From positions 1 to 14,242 of the forward strand of contig JAFDDL010000091.1 of NCBI GenBank assembly GCA_019310865.1: a stretch of 14,242 nt of DNA, read 5' to 3'. Every line of letters starts with the position of its first letter. Position 1 is the stretch's first letter. This DNA is from Deltaproteobacteria bacterium (lineage in GTDB: Bacteria; Desulfobacterota; Desulfobacteria; Desulfobacterales; JAFDDL01). The position numbers and the translations under genes were made by a program. Shown piece after piece: positions 7,839 to 14,143 of this stretch. The notes beneath the pieces were generated by a model. That model was given only the letters and a program-made list of their open reading frames with translations. It ran no database searches and was not told the DNA's origin.

Positions 7839-8166
7839 TATTCATACACTCCCTTGCGATGAGTTCCGCCCCGGAATCACCTTTCAATAAAGCTTCAAGC
7901 GCCTTTTCCGATAACGCCGGGATTCCAGTTTAAGTTCTTCGTCTGTAAATAGTTTTATAATATGCCCCTTGCTGATAAAAGTTTAAGATTTTAGATTTAA
8001 CTATAAATAAATGCTTACCCCCAATAGGGCCGGCGTGAAATTCATCATATTTGACCAGGTTGTCAAATATGACCAGTCCATCGGCCGTCAATTCCGCAAA
8101 TCAACGCCGTCGACTTTATCAACCAGAGGTTCGACTGGTATTCATTGATAAAGCCCATCATCTTCC
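7831..8166 (-). pseudogene. Decayed coding stretch between nitroreductase and molybdopterin enzyme
   Basis: This 355-bp gap holds protein-like reading in broken phases. From 8100 down, one phase gives ADGLVIFDNLVKYDEFHAG and then GPIGG, runs through AT-rich sequence to a TAA at 7930-7932, and resumes with IPALSEKALEALLKGDSGAE up to a TGA at 7831 that overlaps the ATG of the molybdopterin gene. Nearer the nitroreductase, two other phases give NEYQSNLW and LVDKVDGVDL. The protein-like composition and the ATGA-type overlap suggest a former small gene of this operon that decayed through frameshifts and a stop. I do not recognise its family. The rest of the gap shows no clear promoter. Chance open reading is the alternative. 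Confidence 0.4.
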
Positions 8167-8193
8167 ATGGGTCCGGAACTGCAGAAGCATTTT

Positions 8194-8736
8194 TTAAAAC
8201 GTGTCGTTTCGGGTAAACGCTTCAATGGTTTTCCGCTTTGGGGCAGCGGATTTCTTGGCCGGATACCCGATAGGTATAAATGCCAACAGTTGGTAATCTT
8301 CTGGGACCTTCAAGATTTTTTGGGCTCGGTTGTGATCAAAGGCGCCTACGATCACTGTGCCGAGGCCCGATTCATGCGCGGCAAGGCACAAGGTCTGGGC
8401 AGCGAGTCCCAAGTCAAACATATACCAGTCGCCTAATTGGGTGGTCATCTGGCCCTTATAGAAACCAGAAATGTTCAGCTTCCCGCATAGGCCCAGCAAA
8501 ACTGGCGCCTGGACCATCGCCCCATGGGCTGGATTGCCCTTTGGCGGCAGGGTGGCCTGAAGCTGTTTGCGAATCTCCATATCCCGTATGATTACGATTT
8601 CCCAGCACTGGGTATTGGCCCATGACGGTGCCCATCGAACGGCTTCCAGCACCTGGGTGAGCACTGCTTCCGAGATCTGTCTGTCTTCATATTTGCGTAT
8701 ACTTCTTCTTGTGCTGATAATTTCTATCAAATTCAT
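8194..8736 (-). CDS. Nitroreductase-family flavoprotein
   Basis: The 180-residue protein begins MNLIEIISTRRSIRKYEDR, the phosphate-binding RRSIR start of FMN-dependent nitroreductases, followed by RWAPSWANTQCWEIVII, which matches the APS-x-x-N-x-QPW block. The C-terminal half has AAHESGLGTVIVGAF and KVPEDYQLLAFIPIGYP, also typical. Enzymes of this family are cytoplasmic dimers that use NAD(P)H to reduce nitro groups, quinones, enones or flavins; some act on aromatic or CoA-bound substrates. The length is normal for the short form. AAGGAG lies about 11 bp before the ATG. It is the first gene after a sigma-54 promoter and probably leads the - strand operon. Substrate unknown. Confidence 0.85.
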   Translation of the reverse strand: MNLIEIISTRRSIRKYEDRQISEAVLTQVLEAVRWAPSWANTQCWEIVIIRDMEIRKQLQATLPPKGNPAHGAMVQAPVLLGLCGKLNISGFYKGQMTTQLGDWYMFDLGLAAQTLCLAAHESGLGTVIVGAFDHNRAQKILKVPEDYQLLAFIPIGYPAKKSAAPKRKTIEAFTRNDTF

Positions 8737-8821
8737 AACGATATAATCTCCTTGTTGTAATAAAATCTATTCATGATCATAATGGTTTATATCGCCAATC
8801 ACGCACGGCAGTTTTATTTTG

Positions 8822-8838
8822 AAGCAACTCCCGTGCCA
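8822..8838 (-). promoter_or_regulatory. Sigma-54 (-24/-12) promoter for the nitroreductase operon
   Basis: Read on the - strand the sequence is TGGCACGGGAGTTGCTT. It matches the sigma-54 consensus TGGCACG-N4-TTGCW at every fixed position, with GG and GC 12 bp apart. The start of transcription would be near 8812, leaving about 75 bases of leader before the nitroreductase ATG. Sigma-54 promoters need an NtrC-type activator, and the remnant of one lies just upstream. No comparable site was seen before the + strand run. Confidence 0.85.
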
Positions 8839-8862
8839 GATTTGTCTATGTGGTCGGTTGAG

Positions 8863-9287
8863 TTATAACTTGTTGATAAGACGATATATACGGGTTATTA
8901 TTTTCAGCCAAAAGTCGGAACGAAATGCTTCATCTTTGCCCAGCATGTCATATTCGACGAATATACAGCGAAATACCCATCGGGCTGGGGGTGTTAGCTG
9001 TATCGACCGGGTGTTATCTTTTTGGGGACGCTGTATGCCGTATTTTCGTATCCGGCCCCTGAGCGTGCTGGGATTGAGATCCAAAATGGCGGCCGCCCCG
9101 TTTTTCCCAGTGATTTTCCAGTTCGTTTCTCCAAGTGTTTCGACGATGTAATCCCGCTCCAATTTGGCCAAACTCACTTTTCGCCTTTCAGGCACCGCCT
9201 CAACACAATCAAGCGCCTGGCTATTGGTGATGCGCAGCACATGATCCTAGGCATTTATGATGGCCCGCTCAATAACATTTTATAGCT
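8863..9287 (-). pseudogene. C-terminal remnant of an NtrC-family sigma-54 activator
   Basis: The reading phase from 9287 down gives EL, a TAA stop, NVIERAIINA, a TAG stop, and then an unbroken frame. NVIERAI is the end of the sigma-54 interaction ATPase domain. The following LAKLERDYIVETLGETNWKI and NPSTLRGRIRKYGIQRP form the Fis-type helix-turn-helix. Both stops sit where relatives commonly have Gln or a similar codon, so C-to-T changes are likely. The ATPase core and sensor domain are gone, cut by the DUF4338 fragment at about 9285. The domain should end near 9025; the open frame beyond it to 8863 is probably untranslated upstream sequence. A truncated protein could start at GTG 9240 and still bind DNA but not activate transcription. 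Confidence 0.8.
8950..8964. promoter_or_regulatory. Candidate activator-binding dyad upstream of the sigma-54 promoter
   Basis: ATATTCGACGAATAT is a perfect dyad with 7-bp arms around one central base. It lies about 112 bp upstream of the -24 element, the usual distance for an enhancer site of an NtrC-type activator. It falls in the open frame that runs past the regulator's Fis domain, beyond the normal end of such proteins, so this stretch is probably not coding. Its binding protein is not known. Confidence 0.5.
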
Positions 9288-9323
9288 CCCTTGCCCTAGA
9301 AAAAGACCAATCCACACAACCCA

Positions 9324-9962
9324 TTGGCCAATCGCCGGACACCTGAGAAAATCACAATTGACCAGCGCCCCATCGAAAAGAAGCTATCGGCCATTCAACC
9401 GCTCGCGTTCAGGCAGGTGCGCCGAAGCCAGGCGGAAAAACTGTTCAATAGTTTGCTGGCCCAATATCATTATCTGGGATACACCCAACCGGTGGGCGAG
9501 CAGTTAAAATACATCGTTTATGCTCACAAGCGACCGATTGCCTGCTTGGCCTGGTCATCAGCCGCACGGCATATCGGTTGCCGGGATCGGTTCATTGGTT
9601 GGAACCAGTCGCTCCACAAGACCAGCCTTCATCTATTGGCCTATAACAGCCGTTTTTTGGTGTTGCCCTGGGTTCGTGTGGCGCATCTTGCCTCGCATAT
9701 CTTGGGCCAAATGAGCCGTATCGTGCCAAAAGACTGGCAGCGCGTATACCGTCATCCGATCTATTATCTGGAGACCTTTGTTGATAAAGACCGCTTTGCC
9801 GGCACGTGTTACAAGGCCGCCAATTGGCGTTATCTGGGAGATACCACCGGTCGCGGAAAAGACGATAAGACTCATCGCGCCAACCGGTCCATCAAGGCGG
9901 TGTGGGGCTACCCGCTGGGAAAAAACTTCAAAGATCATCTCAACACCCGAGGCTGCGCATGA
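9324..9962 (+). CDS. DUF4338 (DruA-like) protein, N-terminally truncated, IS66-linked
   Basis: The 212-residue frame carries the conserved DUF4338 blocks: LLAQYHYLGYTQPVGEQLKY, CLAWSSAARHIGCRDRFIGW, YNSRFLVLPWVRVAHLASH, YYLETFVDKDRFAGTCYKAA and a GRGKDDKTH end. Relatives have an N-terminal helical part of about 100 residues that is absent here. In-phase sequence upstream (KKTNPHNP before the TTG) shows that the match continues left to about 9285 across a frameshift and a stop, so the TTG at 9324 is not a native start. Its stop overlaps the ATG of an IS66-type tnpC remnant (ATGA), which suggests that it was an accessory gene of an IS66-like element. DruA of the Druantia defence system has the same domain, but no other Druantia gene is here. 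Molecular role unknown. Confidence 0.7.
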   Translation: MANRRTPEKITIDQRPIEKKLSAIQPLAFRQVRRSQAEKLFNSLLAQYHYLGYTQPVGEQLKYIVYAHKRPIACLAWSSAARHIGCRDRFIGWNQSLHKTSLHLLAYNSRFLVLPWVRVAHLASHILGQMSRIVPKDWQRVYRHPIYYLETFVDKDRFAGTCYKAANWRYLGDTTGRGKDDKTHRANRSIKAVWGYPLGKNFKDHLNTRGCA

Positions 9963-10068
9963 CCCGCCCGCAAAAAGAGCTTTCTGCCGAGGAACTGGCC
10001 GCATTGATTTAACGCATCAATGCGCGCGAGCTTTTAGATCAAGACTATGAGACGCTTGCGGCCATGGG
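9959..10068 (+). pseudogene. N-terminal fragment of an IS66-type transposase (tnpC)
   Basis: From ATG 9959 the frame reads KELSAEELAALI, a TAA stop at 10010-10012, then RINARELLDQDYETLAAM up to about 10066. This resembles the coiled N-terminus of IS66 TnpC transposases, which carry an alpha-helical leader before the zinc-finger and DDE domains. The match ends abruptly where reverse transcriptase coding begins in another phase, so all catalytic parts are missing. It overlaps the DUF4338 stop by 4 bp, which suggests the two were coupled in the original element. Confidence 0.6.
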
Positions 10069-10982
10069 TGAGATTTCGCCCAGGCCGACAAGCGCACCAG
10101 GCGCTTGATGCCCTTGCGGTGGGAATACGCACCAAGAAGATCAGCTGGATCCTAGATGCAGATGTTCGAGGCTACTTCGATGCGATTTCACATGACTGGA
10201 TGATGAAGTTCATGGAAGCCGGAGTAATCGAGGACGGGAAATGGACGGCGAGCGAAACAGGCTCCCCACAAGGAGCTTCGATTTCGCCACTGTTAGCGAA
10301 TATCTACCTTCACTATGTCCTGGATCTCTGGGCGCATCAGTGGAGGCAACGCTACGCACGTGGCGACGTGATCATCGTTCGCTGGGCCGACGACTTCGTA
10401 GTAGGTTTCCAGTATGAGAGCGACGCAAAGCGCTTCCACGCGGACCTGCGTGACAGATTCGAGAAGTTCTCGTTGGAACTTCACCCTGAGAAGACCTGCT
10501 TGATACGTTTCGGGCGTTTTGCACGGCGTGACAGCAAGCGTTTTGATGGGCGGAGGAAGCCAGAGACCTTTGATTTCCTTGGGTTTATCCACTGCTGTGG
10601 TGTCAACCGGAACGGGAAGTTCATGGTCCGTCGTATCACGATGAGGAAAAGGTTCACTGCCAAACTTCAAGCGATCAAGGCGGAACTGCGTAAGCGCATG
10701 CATCAGCCCATCGCGGAACAGGCAAAGTGGTTAAGATCAGTCGTTAGGGGATATTTCCAATACCACGCCATCCCGGGTAACTGGGAGGCTCTTGGGGCCA
10801 TTCGGACTCAAGTAACGCGTATGTGGTATAGAACCCTGCGGCGGAGGAGCCACAAGAGCCGCATTAACTGGAACCGCATGACGAAAATAGCACACGCGGT
10901 GCTACCCCCAGCACGTATTCTGCATCCCTGGCCTGAACAGCGGTATGCCGCCATGATCCGAGGTAGGAGCCCAGTGCGCTAA
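10069..10982 (+). pseudogene. Group II intron reverse transcriptase/maturase, C-terminal two thirds
   Basis: The coding match starts abruptly at FRPGRQAHQALDAL (reverse transcriptase block 2) and continues with DADVRGYFDAISHDWM, TGSPQGASISPLLANIYLHY, the catalytic RWADDFVVGF and HPEKTCLIRFG, then the maturase X region KWLRSVVRGYFQYHAIPGNW and a basic end. Such proteins (LtrA-type) help intron RNA splice and copy it into new sites. About 110-130 N-terminal residues (blocks 0-1) and the 5' half of the intron are missing, so the element cannot move by itself. The open frame extends back to ATG 10047 only by reading through the IS66 fragment in another phase. The active-site Asp pair is intact. 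Confidence 0.85.
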
Positions 10983-11041
10983 AGTGCGCACGCTGGGATC
11001 TGTGCGAGGGGTCCCGGGAAACCGGGATTCCTACCGCGACC
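10983..11041 (+). ncRNA. 3' end of the group II intron RNA (remnant)
   Basis: Directly after the maturase stop comes sequence that can fold into a hairpin with GGTCCCGG and CCGGGATT arms around a GAAA loop, then CCTACCGCGACC. A GAAA-capped hairpin close after the maturase gene fits the 3' ribozyme domains (V/VI region) of a group II intron. I could not fold it or check the catalytic triad, so the exact 3' boundary is an estimate. Confidence 0.45.
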
Positions 11042-11360
11042 TTAATATCCGGTTCAAAAACAGGCACCCATTTTTCATTGAAAACTGATTAGCAAGGGGA
11101 GGGCGATGATATCAGAGCTACCCAAAGGAATAAACAATCCAATTATGAACCACATCTCGAGCAACAATTTATTAGTGAACCGAGTTTTTGGTCAGCGTTT
11201 GGTCAGCAGTCGCATCAAAATACCCCTATTTATCACGTTTAATAATGACTTTAATCATTTCGGTGAATATTGTTCAACTTATTGATTATAATTCAAAATA
11301 ATCAAAATAAAATAAGTTAAAAATGAAATTTAATTATTCACAATTAAACTTTTTCTAAAT
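11042..11360. other. AT-rich gene-poor stretch, probable element end
   Basis: No recognisable gene lies between the intron remnant and the tRNA fragment. One + strand frame of 59 codons (ATG 11106 to TGA 11285, starting MISELPKG) follows AGGGGAGGG, but its second half is low-complexity and it matches no family I know; it could be the first codons of a lost transposase. From about 11220 the sequence becomes very AT-rich. Short nested inverted repeats (AACTTATT at 11276 with AATAAGTT at 11311, GTGAATA at 11263 with TATTCAC at 11335) may reflect AT bias or integrase arm sites. Confidence 0.4.
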
Positions 11361-11414
11361 TCAGGGTCTAGTCTTCGTATGAAGGTGGGAGTTCGAGTCT
11401 CCCCTTCGGCACCA
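11361..11414 (+). tRNA. 3' half of a tRNA-Leu (fragment, candidate attachment site)
   Basis: The sequence contains a class II variable arm (CTTC-GTAT-GAAG, 11373-11384), a full T arm (GGGAG, TTCGAGT, CTCCC, 11387-11403), the acceptor strand CTTCGGC, discriminator A and an encoded CCA (11412-11414). The acceptor strand would pair with GCCGAAG, the 5' end of many tRNA-Leu genes. That 5' half is absent: upstream is AT-rich sequence that cannot form the D arm or acceptor stem. A tRNA 3' end left with its own terminator is the usual trace of an element integrated in a tRNA gene, where the intact gene is rebuilt at the other end. Confidence 0.75.
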
Positions 11415-11422
11415 ACGGTTTA

Positions 11423-11448
11423 CGGCCACCCAATAGGGTGGCCGTTTT
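11423..11448 (+). terminator. Intrinsic terminator of the tRNA gene
   Basis: A perfect 9-bp stem (CGGCCACCC / GGGTGGCCG) with an AATA loop is followed by TTTT. It begins 8 bp after the tRNA CCA and fits a factor-independent terminator for the original tRNA-Leu. Confidence 0.85.
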
Positions 11449-11599
11449 GGGTTTGGGGGCCACTTGCGAAATTTTCGGTCATATCTGTTTTTTCCCCTTA
11501 TACACAAAACTCACAAAAGATTTTTTTTCCATATGCCGGCCACTGATGAAAAGCGATTAAAAGAAAAAAGCAGTTAATATTAATCGCATACCAGCTTGC

Positions 11600-11628
11600 T
11601 TGATTTGAAAAGGATTTTAATGTAAAAT
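11600..11628 (+). promoter_or_regulatory. Sigma-70-type promoter of the toxin-antitoxin pair
   Basis: TTGATT (11600-11605) and TAAAAT (11623-11628) are separated by 17 bp, close to the -35/-10 consensus. The antitoxin ATG follows 28 bp after the -10 box, with AAGGAG 9 bp before it. The rest of the gap from 11449 to 11599 is AT-rich and shows no gene. Confidence 0.6.
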
Positions 11629-11656
11629 ATAACGAAAATGCAAAGGAGCTTTAAAG

Positions 11657-11854
11657 ATGCACATCAATAAAAGATATATTGTGGATGAGCACGGAAATCC
11701 TAAGGAAGTTGTTATCTTGCTGAAGGATTATGAAAAGATAGAGGAACTATTGGGGCTTGATTTGGACAACGAGTCTGTCAGACAACTCCATGAGGCCCGT
11801 AGGGATCGAGAAAGCGGGAATAAAGCAGCTTATGTTGACCTGGACTCGATCTGA
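11657..11854 (+). CDS. Type II antitoxin-like protein (Phd/YefM- or RelB-like)
   Basis: This small 65-residue acidic protein has the form common in antitoxins paired with RelE/ParE toxins: an N-terminal beta pattern KRYIVDEHGNPKEVVILLKDY, a helix KIEELLGLDLD, and a flexible charged tail HEARRDRESGN ending DLDSI. The N-terminal part probably binds its own promoter and the tail covers the toxin. Its TGA overlaps the toxin ATG by one base (TGATG), which implies coupled translation. A sigma-70-type promoter and a strong ribosome site lie upstream. The pair sits just right of the tRNA-Leu fragment, outside the presumed integrated element. Confidence 0.7.
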   Translation: MHINKRYIVDEHGNPKEVVILLKDYEKIEELLGLDLDNESVRQLHEARRDRESGNKAAYVDLDSI

Positions 11855-12125
11855 TGAGCAAAGTTATCGTTCACCGCCACGCCACCAAATACCTTCAGCG
11901 CCTTCCCAAGACAACGAAAAAACGAATTAAAATATTCTTAAAGGGTTGGAGTTTAACCCATTAGAGCATCCAGGTATTAAGCAGATGCTCGGGGAATGGG
12001 CCGGCTACTATCGGATACGCTCAGGAAAAACTGAAGCGGATCTTCGATTAGCTGTCCTGGTAGTGTTTGCGGAGTGGGTCCCAATCAGGTTTAAAGAAAT
12101 ATCATTCAGTGCCAAACGGGATTGA
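11854..12125 (+). pseudogene. RelE/ParE-like toxin with a frameshift
   Basis: From ATG 11854 the frame reads MSKVIVHRHATKYLQRLPKT and on to FLKG, then leaves the family pattern and stops at TAG about 35 codons in. From 11940 the other phase restores it: KGLEFNPLEHPGIKQMLGEW, then AGYYRIRSGK, ending at TGA 12123-12125. The LEFNPLEHPGIKQM-GEWAGYYRIR block is typical of RelE/ParE toxins, which cut mRNA on the ribosome or poison gyrase. A single lost G in the GGG run at 11943-11945 would explain the shift. The last 30 residues match less well, so further damage is possible. The full product would be about 90 residues, normal for the family. An intact antitoxin beside a broken toxin is a common decay state. 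Confidence 0.65.
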
Positions 12126-12191
12126 GCTCCCCTGCCGCACTTGCCTCCGGCTGCGATGGGAGAAGAAAAAACGTCGAAATGGTTGCGTGGT

Positions 12192-12794
12192 CTAAATTTG
12201 ATCTATTACGGCCGATTCGAGCTGCTGAAGGCAGCCAGAGTAGAAATGATCCGCCTCTGGGATTACGGTCAACTTAGCGGATGGATTCCATCCGGGCATC
12301 TCTTTTTCAATGTCGCCAGGCGGTGCAAAATCGTCCCGGCTGCCGGTGATCACACCAGTCAAGGTTGGCAGAGAAAGGCTTTGATCAAAGGGCATAAAGG
12401 CCACCGGCGGCGATACCAAAATCAACCGGGTAATATCCGCGGGTATGGGCGCGTGAGCAATCACCCAGGCGCCAAATGAATAGCCCACCAGATCGACGGA
12501 TTGAACGCCGCGGTCCTTTAAATAGGCAACCGCCGCAAGTACGTCCTGTTGCTCTCCTTGTCCGTCATCATGGGTGCCCCCACTGGCGCCGACCCCCCTG
12601 AAATTGAACCGCAGGGCTGAATATTCACGTCGGGCATAGGCCTCGGATATGGTCGACACGACGGTATTGGTCATATCACCGCCGTAAAGCGGATGGGGAT
12701 GGGTGATGACCACACCGCGATCCGGTGAATTCGGCTCCAGCAGGCCAACCAGTTCGATCGTATCGGATTTAAAGGATATGTGTTCGGGCATCAT
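12192..12794 (-). CDS. Alpha/beta hydrolase (COG2945-like)
   Basis: This 200-residue single-domain protein has the alpha/beta hydrolase elements in order: oxyanion region HPHPLYGGDM (residues 32-41), NFRGVGASGG (64-73), nucleophile elbow GYSFGAW with Ser106, acid region TGSRDDFAPP (Asp154 or Asp155), and catalytic His183 in ADHFYSG. The HPHP-x-YGG block and short length fit the COG2945 group of predicted serine hydrolases, thought to act on small esters; no substrate is established. There is no signal peptide, so it is cytoplasmic. It starts MM, and the ribosome site before it is weak (GCGAG). It lies 72 bp after RNase D on the same strand, with a long palindrome between them, so it may be transcribed separately. 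Confidence 0.8.
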   Translation of the reverse strand: MMPEHISFKSDTIELVGLLEPNSPDRGVVITHPHPLYGGDMTNTVVSTISEAYARREYSALRFNFRGVGASGGTHDDGQGEQQDVLAAVAYLKDRGVQSVDLVGYSFGAWVIAHAPIPADITRLILVSPPVAFMPFDQSLSLPTLTGVITGSRDDFAPPGDIEKEMPGWNPSAKLTVIPEADHFYSGCLQQLESAVIDQI

Positions 12795-12819
12795 CGTCTC
12801 GCTTTATTATCTCGGGGGC

Positions 12820-12880
12820 GGGGTCGCATCTTAATTATTAATTATTCAACAGCAATAATTAATAATTAAGATGCGACCCC
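12820..12880. repeat. Perfect 27-bp inverted repeat (61-bp palindromic unit)
   Basis: Bases 12820-12846 are the exact reverse complement of 12854-12880, with a 7-base loop CAACAGC. The outer half of each arm is GC-rich (GGGGTCGCATC) and the inner half is made of TTAATTATT repeats. Perfect arms of this length suggest a mobile palindromic unit (MITE- or REPIN-like) more than a simple terminator. The right arm overlaps the 3' end of RNase D and supplies its last four codons and stop. As RNA it would fold into a strong hairpin after the RNase D stop. Confidence 0.9.
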
Positions 12881-14134
12881 TCTTGTCCGTTTGGTCACCC
12901 GGTTTTCGGAGAGGACGGAAACGATCTCTTCGCCAAGTGCAGCGCGCTGCCAGCTTTTCATCTCTTCGAGCTCATCGAGACCGGATACGGTGTCCGGGTT
13001 TTGCTGGGCAATCCGGGTCAGAAGGGCTTTGTTGCAGATCGTTCCCGGATCCATATTGAGCGATTGGGCCTTTTCGGCGCGCCATCGTTGCAGGGCTTTT
13101 ACGCGCGGCGGCACATCGCCCGGCAGACTCGGGGCTTTTTTCCGTGGATATTTCGGTAGTTTCCCTTCCGGCAGGGCCAGGGCTTTGTTGACGCAGGCGA
13201 CGAGTTTTTTCCCATACATGTTGATCTGCCGGGTGCTGACGGCGCCTAACTCTTGCAGATGTTTGACGGTTGTCGGCTGCTGCTGAGCGATGGTTACAAT
13301 GGAGTGGCTGCCCAGCACCTTGAAGAGCGGTCGATCCTTTTTTTCCGCCAACGCCTTTCGCATCACAAGGATGTTTTCCAATACCGCAAGGGTACGCGGA
13401 TCGAGCCGGCCGGCGCCTTTGAATTTCAGGTACAAGGGCTGCTGGTTATTTGAATTGGCCCGGACGCGGCTTAAAAGTTCGCATTCCTCCTGTACCCAGT
13501 CCAACCGTTTCAGGCGCACCAGCCTGTCGGTCAGTTTTTGCCGCATCGACAGCAAATACACCACATCACGGGCCGCATAGTCGATCATTTCAGTGGGCAA
13601 GGGCCGTTTGGACCAGTCTTTTTTCTGATATCGTTTGTCGAGTTGAATATTGAAAAAATGGGCGACGGTTGCCTCCAGGCCGGTTTCCGTTATACCAAGG
13701 AAGCGGCAGGCCAGCTCCGTGTCGAACAGGTTGTTCACTTCAATATTGAAATCCCGATACAAACTGCGGATATCGTAATCCGATCCGTGAAATATTTTCA
13801 GAATGTCACGGTTTTCAAACAGCGCCTTGAGCGGCGTCAGGTCCGCCAGCCTCAGTGGATCGACAACGTAATTGGCCGATCGGGTGGCAAACTGGATCAG
13901 GCAAACCTTCTCCTTGAAGTGATACATGGAGTCGGCCTCGAGATCCACTGCCACCTCGTTTGATTTGCATAGATCCCGGGCGGCTTGCGCCAGCGCCGAT
14001 GGTGTTTCGATGTATTCATAATCAATTGACTTCACAGCTTCTATTTTTTTCCTTGACCGGGTCACGTGTTTCCCATAGATTTCAGAGCCAGTTTCAAAAC
14101 GCCCCATTCGAAGTCGGGGCTTATCTCGGCCCAT
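12866..14134 (-). CDS. rnd: Ribonuclease D-like 3'-5' exonuclease with two HRDC domains
   Basis: The protein has the DEDD exonuclease motifs of RNase D: DLEADSM (Asp and Glu near residues 64 and 66), HGSDYDIRSLY (near 116-121) and YAARDVVYL (near 186-190), the YxxxD form. Two helical HRDC-like parts follow (LDPRTLAVLENILVMR and RVKALQRWRAEKAQ onward), as in RNase D, which trims tRNA and other RNA 3' ends. The start is uncertain. The open frame runs back to a TTG at 14191 inside a repeat; 14134 is the first ATG outside it; homology begins only near 14035, where a GTG occurs. An in-frame ATA just before that GTG has AAGGA at ideal spacing, so a lost ATG is possible. The last codons (GVAS) and stop come from the palindrome at 12820-12880. 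Confidence 0.85.
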   Translation of the reverse strand: MGRDKPRLRMGRFETGSEIYGKHVTRSRKKIEAVKSIDYEYIETPSALAQAARDLCKSNEVAVDLEADSMYHFKEKVCLIQFATRSANYVVDPLRLADLTPLKALFENRDILKIFHGSDYDIRSLYRDFNIEVNNLFDTELACRFLGITETGLEATVAHFFNIQLDKRYQKKDWSKRPLPTEMIDYAARDVVYLLSMRQKLTDRLVRLKRLDWVQEECELLSRVRANSNNQQPLYLKFKGAGRLDPRTLAVLENILVMRKALAEKKDRPLFKVLGSHSIVTIAQQQPTTVKHLQELGAVSTRQINMYGKKLVACVNKALALPEGKLPKYPRKKAPSLPGDVPPRVKALQRWRAEKAQSLNMDPGTICNKALLTRIAQQNPDTVSGLDELEEMKSWQRAALGEEIVSVLSENRVTKRTRGVAS

Positions 14135-14143
14135 ATCGGTGTT

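Noticed and set aside
8046..8071. Perfect 10-bp inverted repeat CATATTTGAC/GTCAAATATG with a 6-bp spacer, a possible operator upstream of the molybdoenzyme
   Set aside because: It falls inside the protein-like segment VIFDNLVKYDE of the decayed stretch and lies about 210 bp before the gene, with no good -10 box at the proper distance. It may be a coincidence of codons.
9324..9962. A Druantia-type phage defence system based on the DruA-like domain
   Set aside because: Only a truncated DUF4338 gene is present, linked to IS66 and intron remnants. No helicase or other Druantia gene is in the window.
11351..11367. A CUA (amber) anticodon loop TTCTAAA before the tRNA-Leu fragment, which could have explained the amber codon in the ligase
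   Set aside because: The bases upstream cannot pair with the downstream strand to form the anticodon stem, and no D arm or acceptor 5' strand exists. It is AT-rich flanking sequence.
11938..11946. Programmed -1 frameshift site in the toxin gene
   Set aside because: CTTAAAG does not fit the X-XXY-YYZ slippery pattern and no downstream structure was evident. Loss of one G is simpler.
13538..13963. Long + strand open frame opposite RNase D
   Set aside because: It is a shadow frame; the opposite strand carries all RNase D motifs in one phase.
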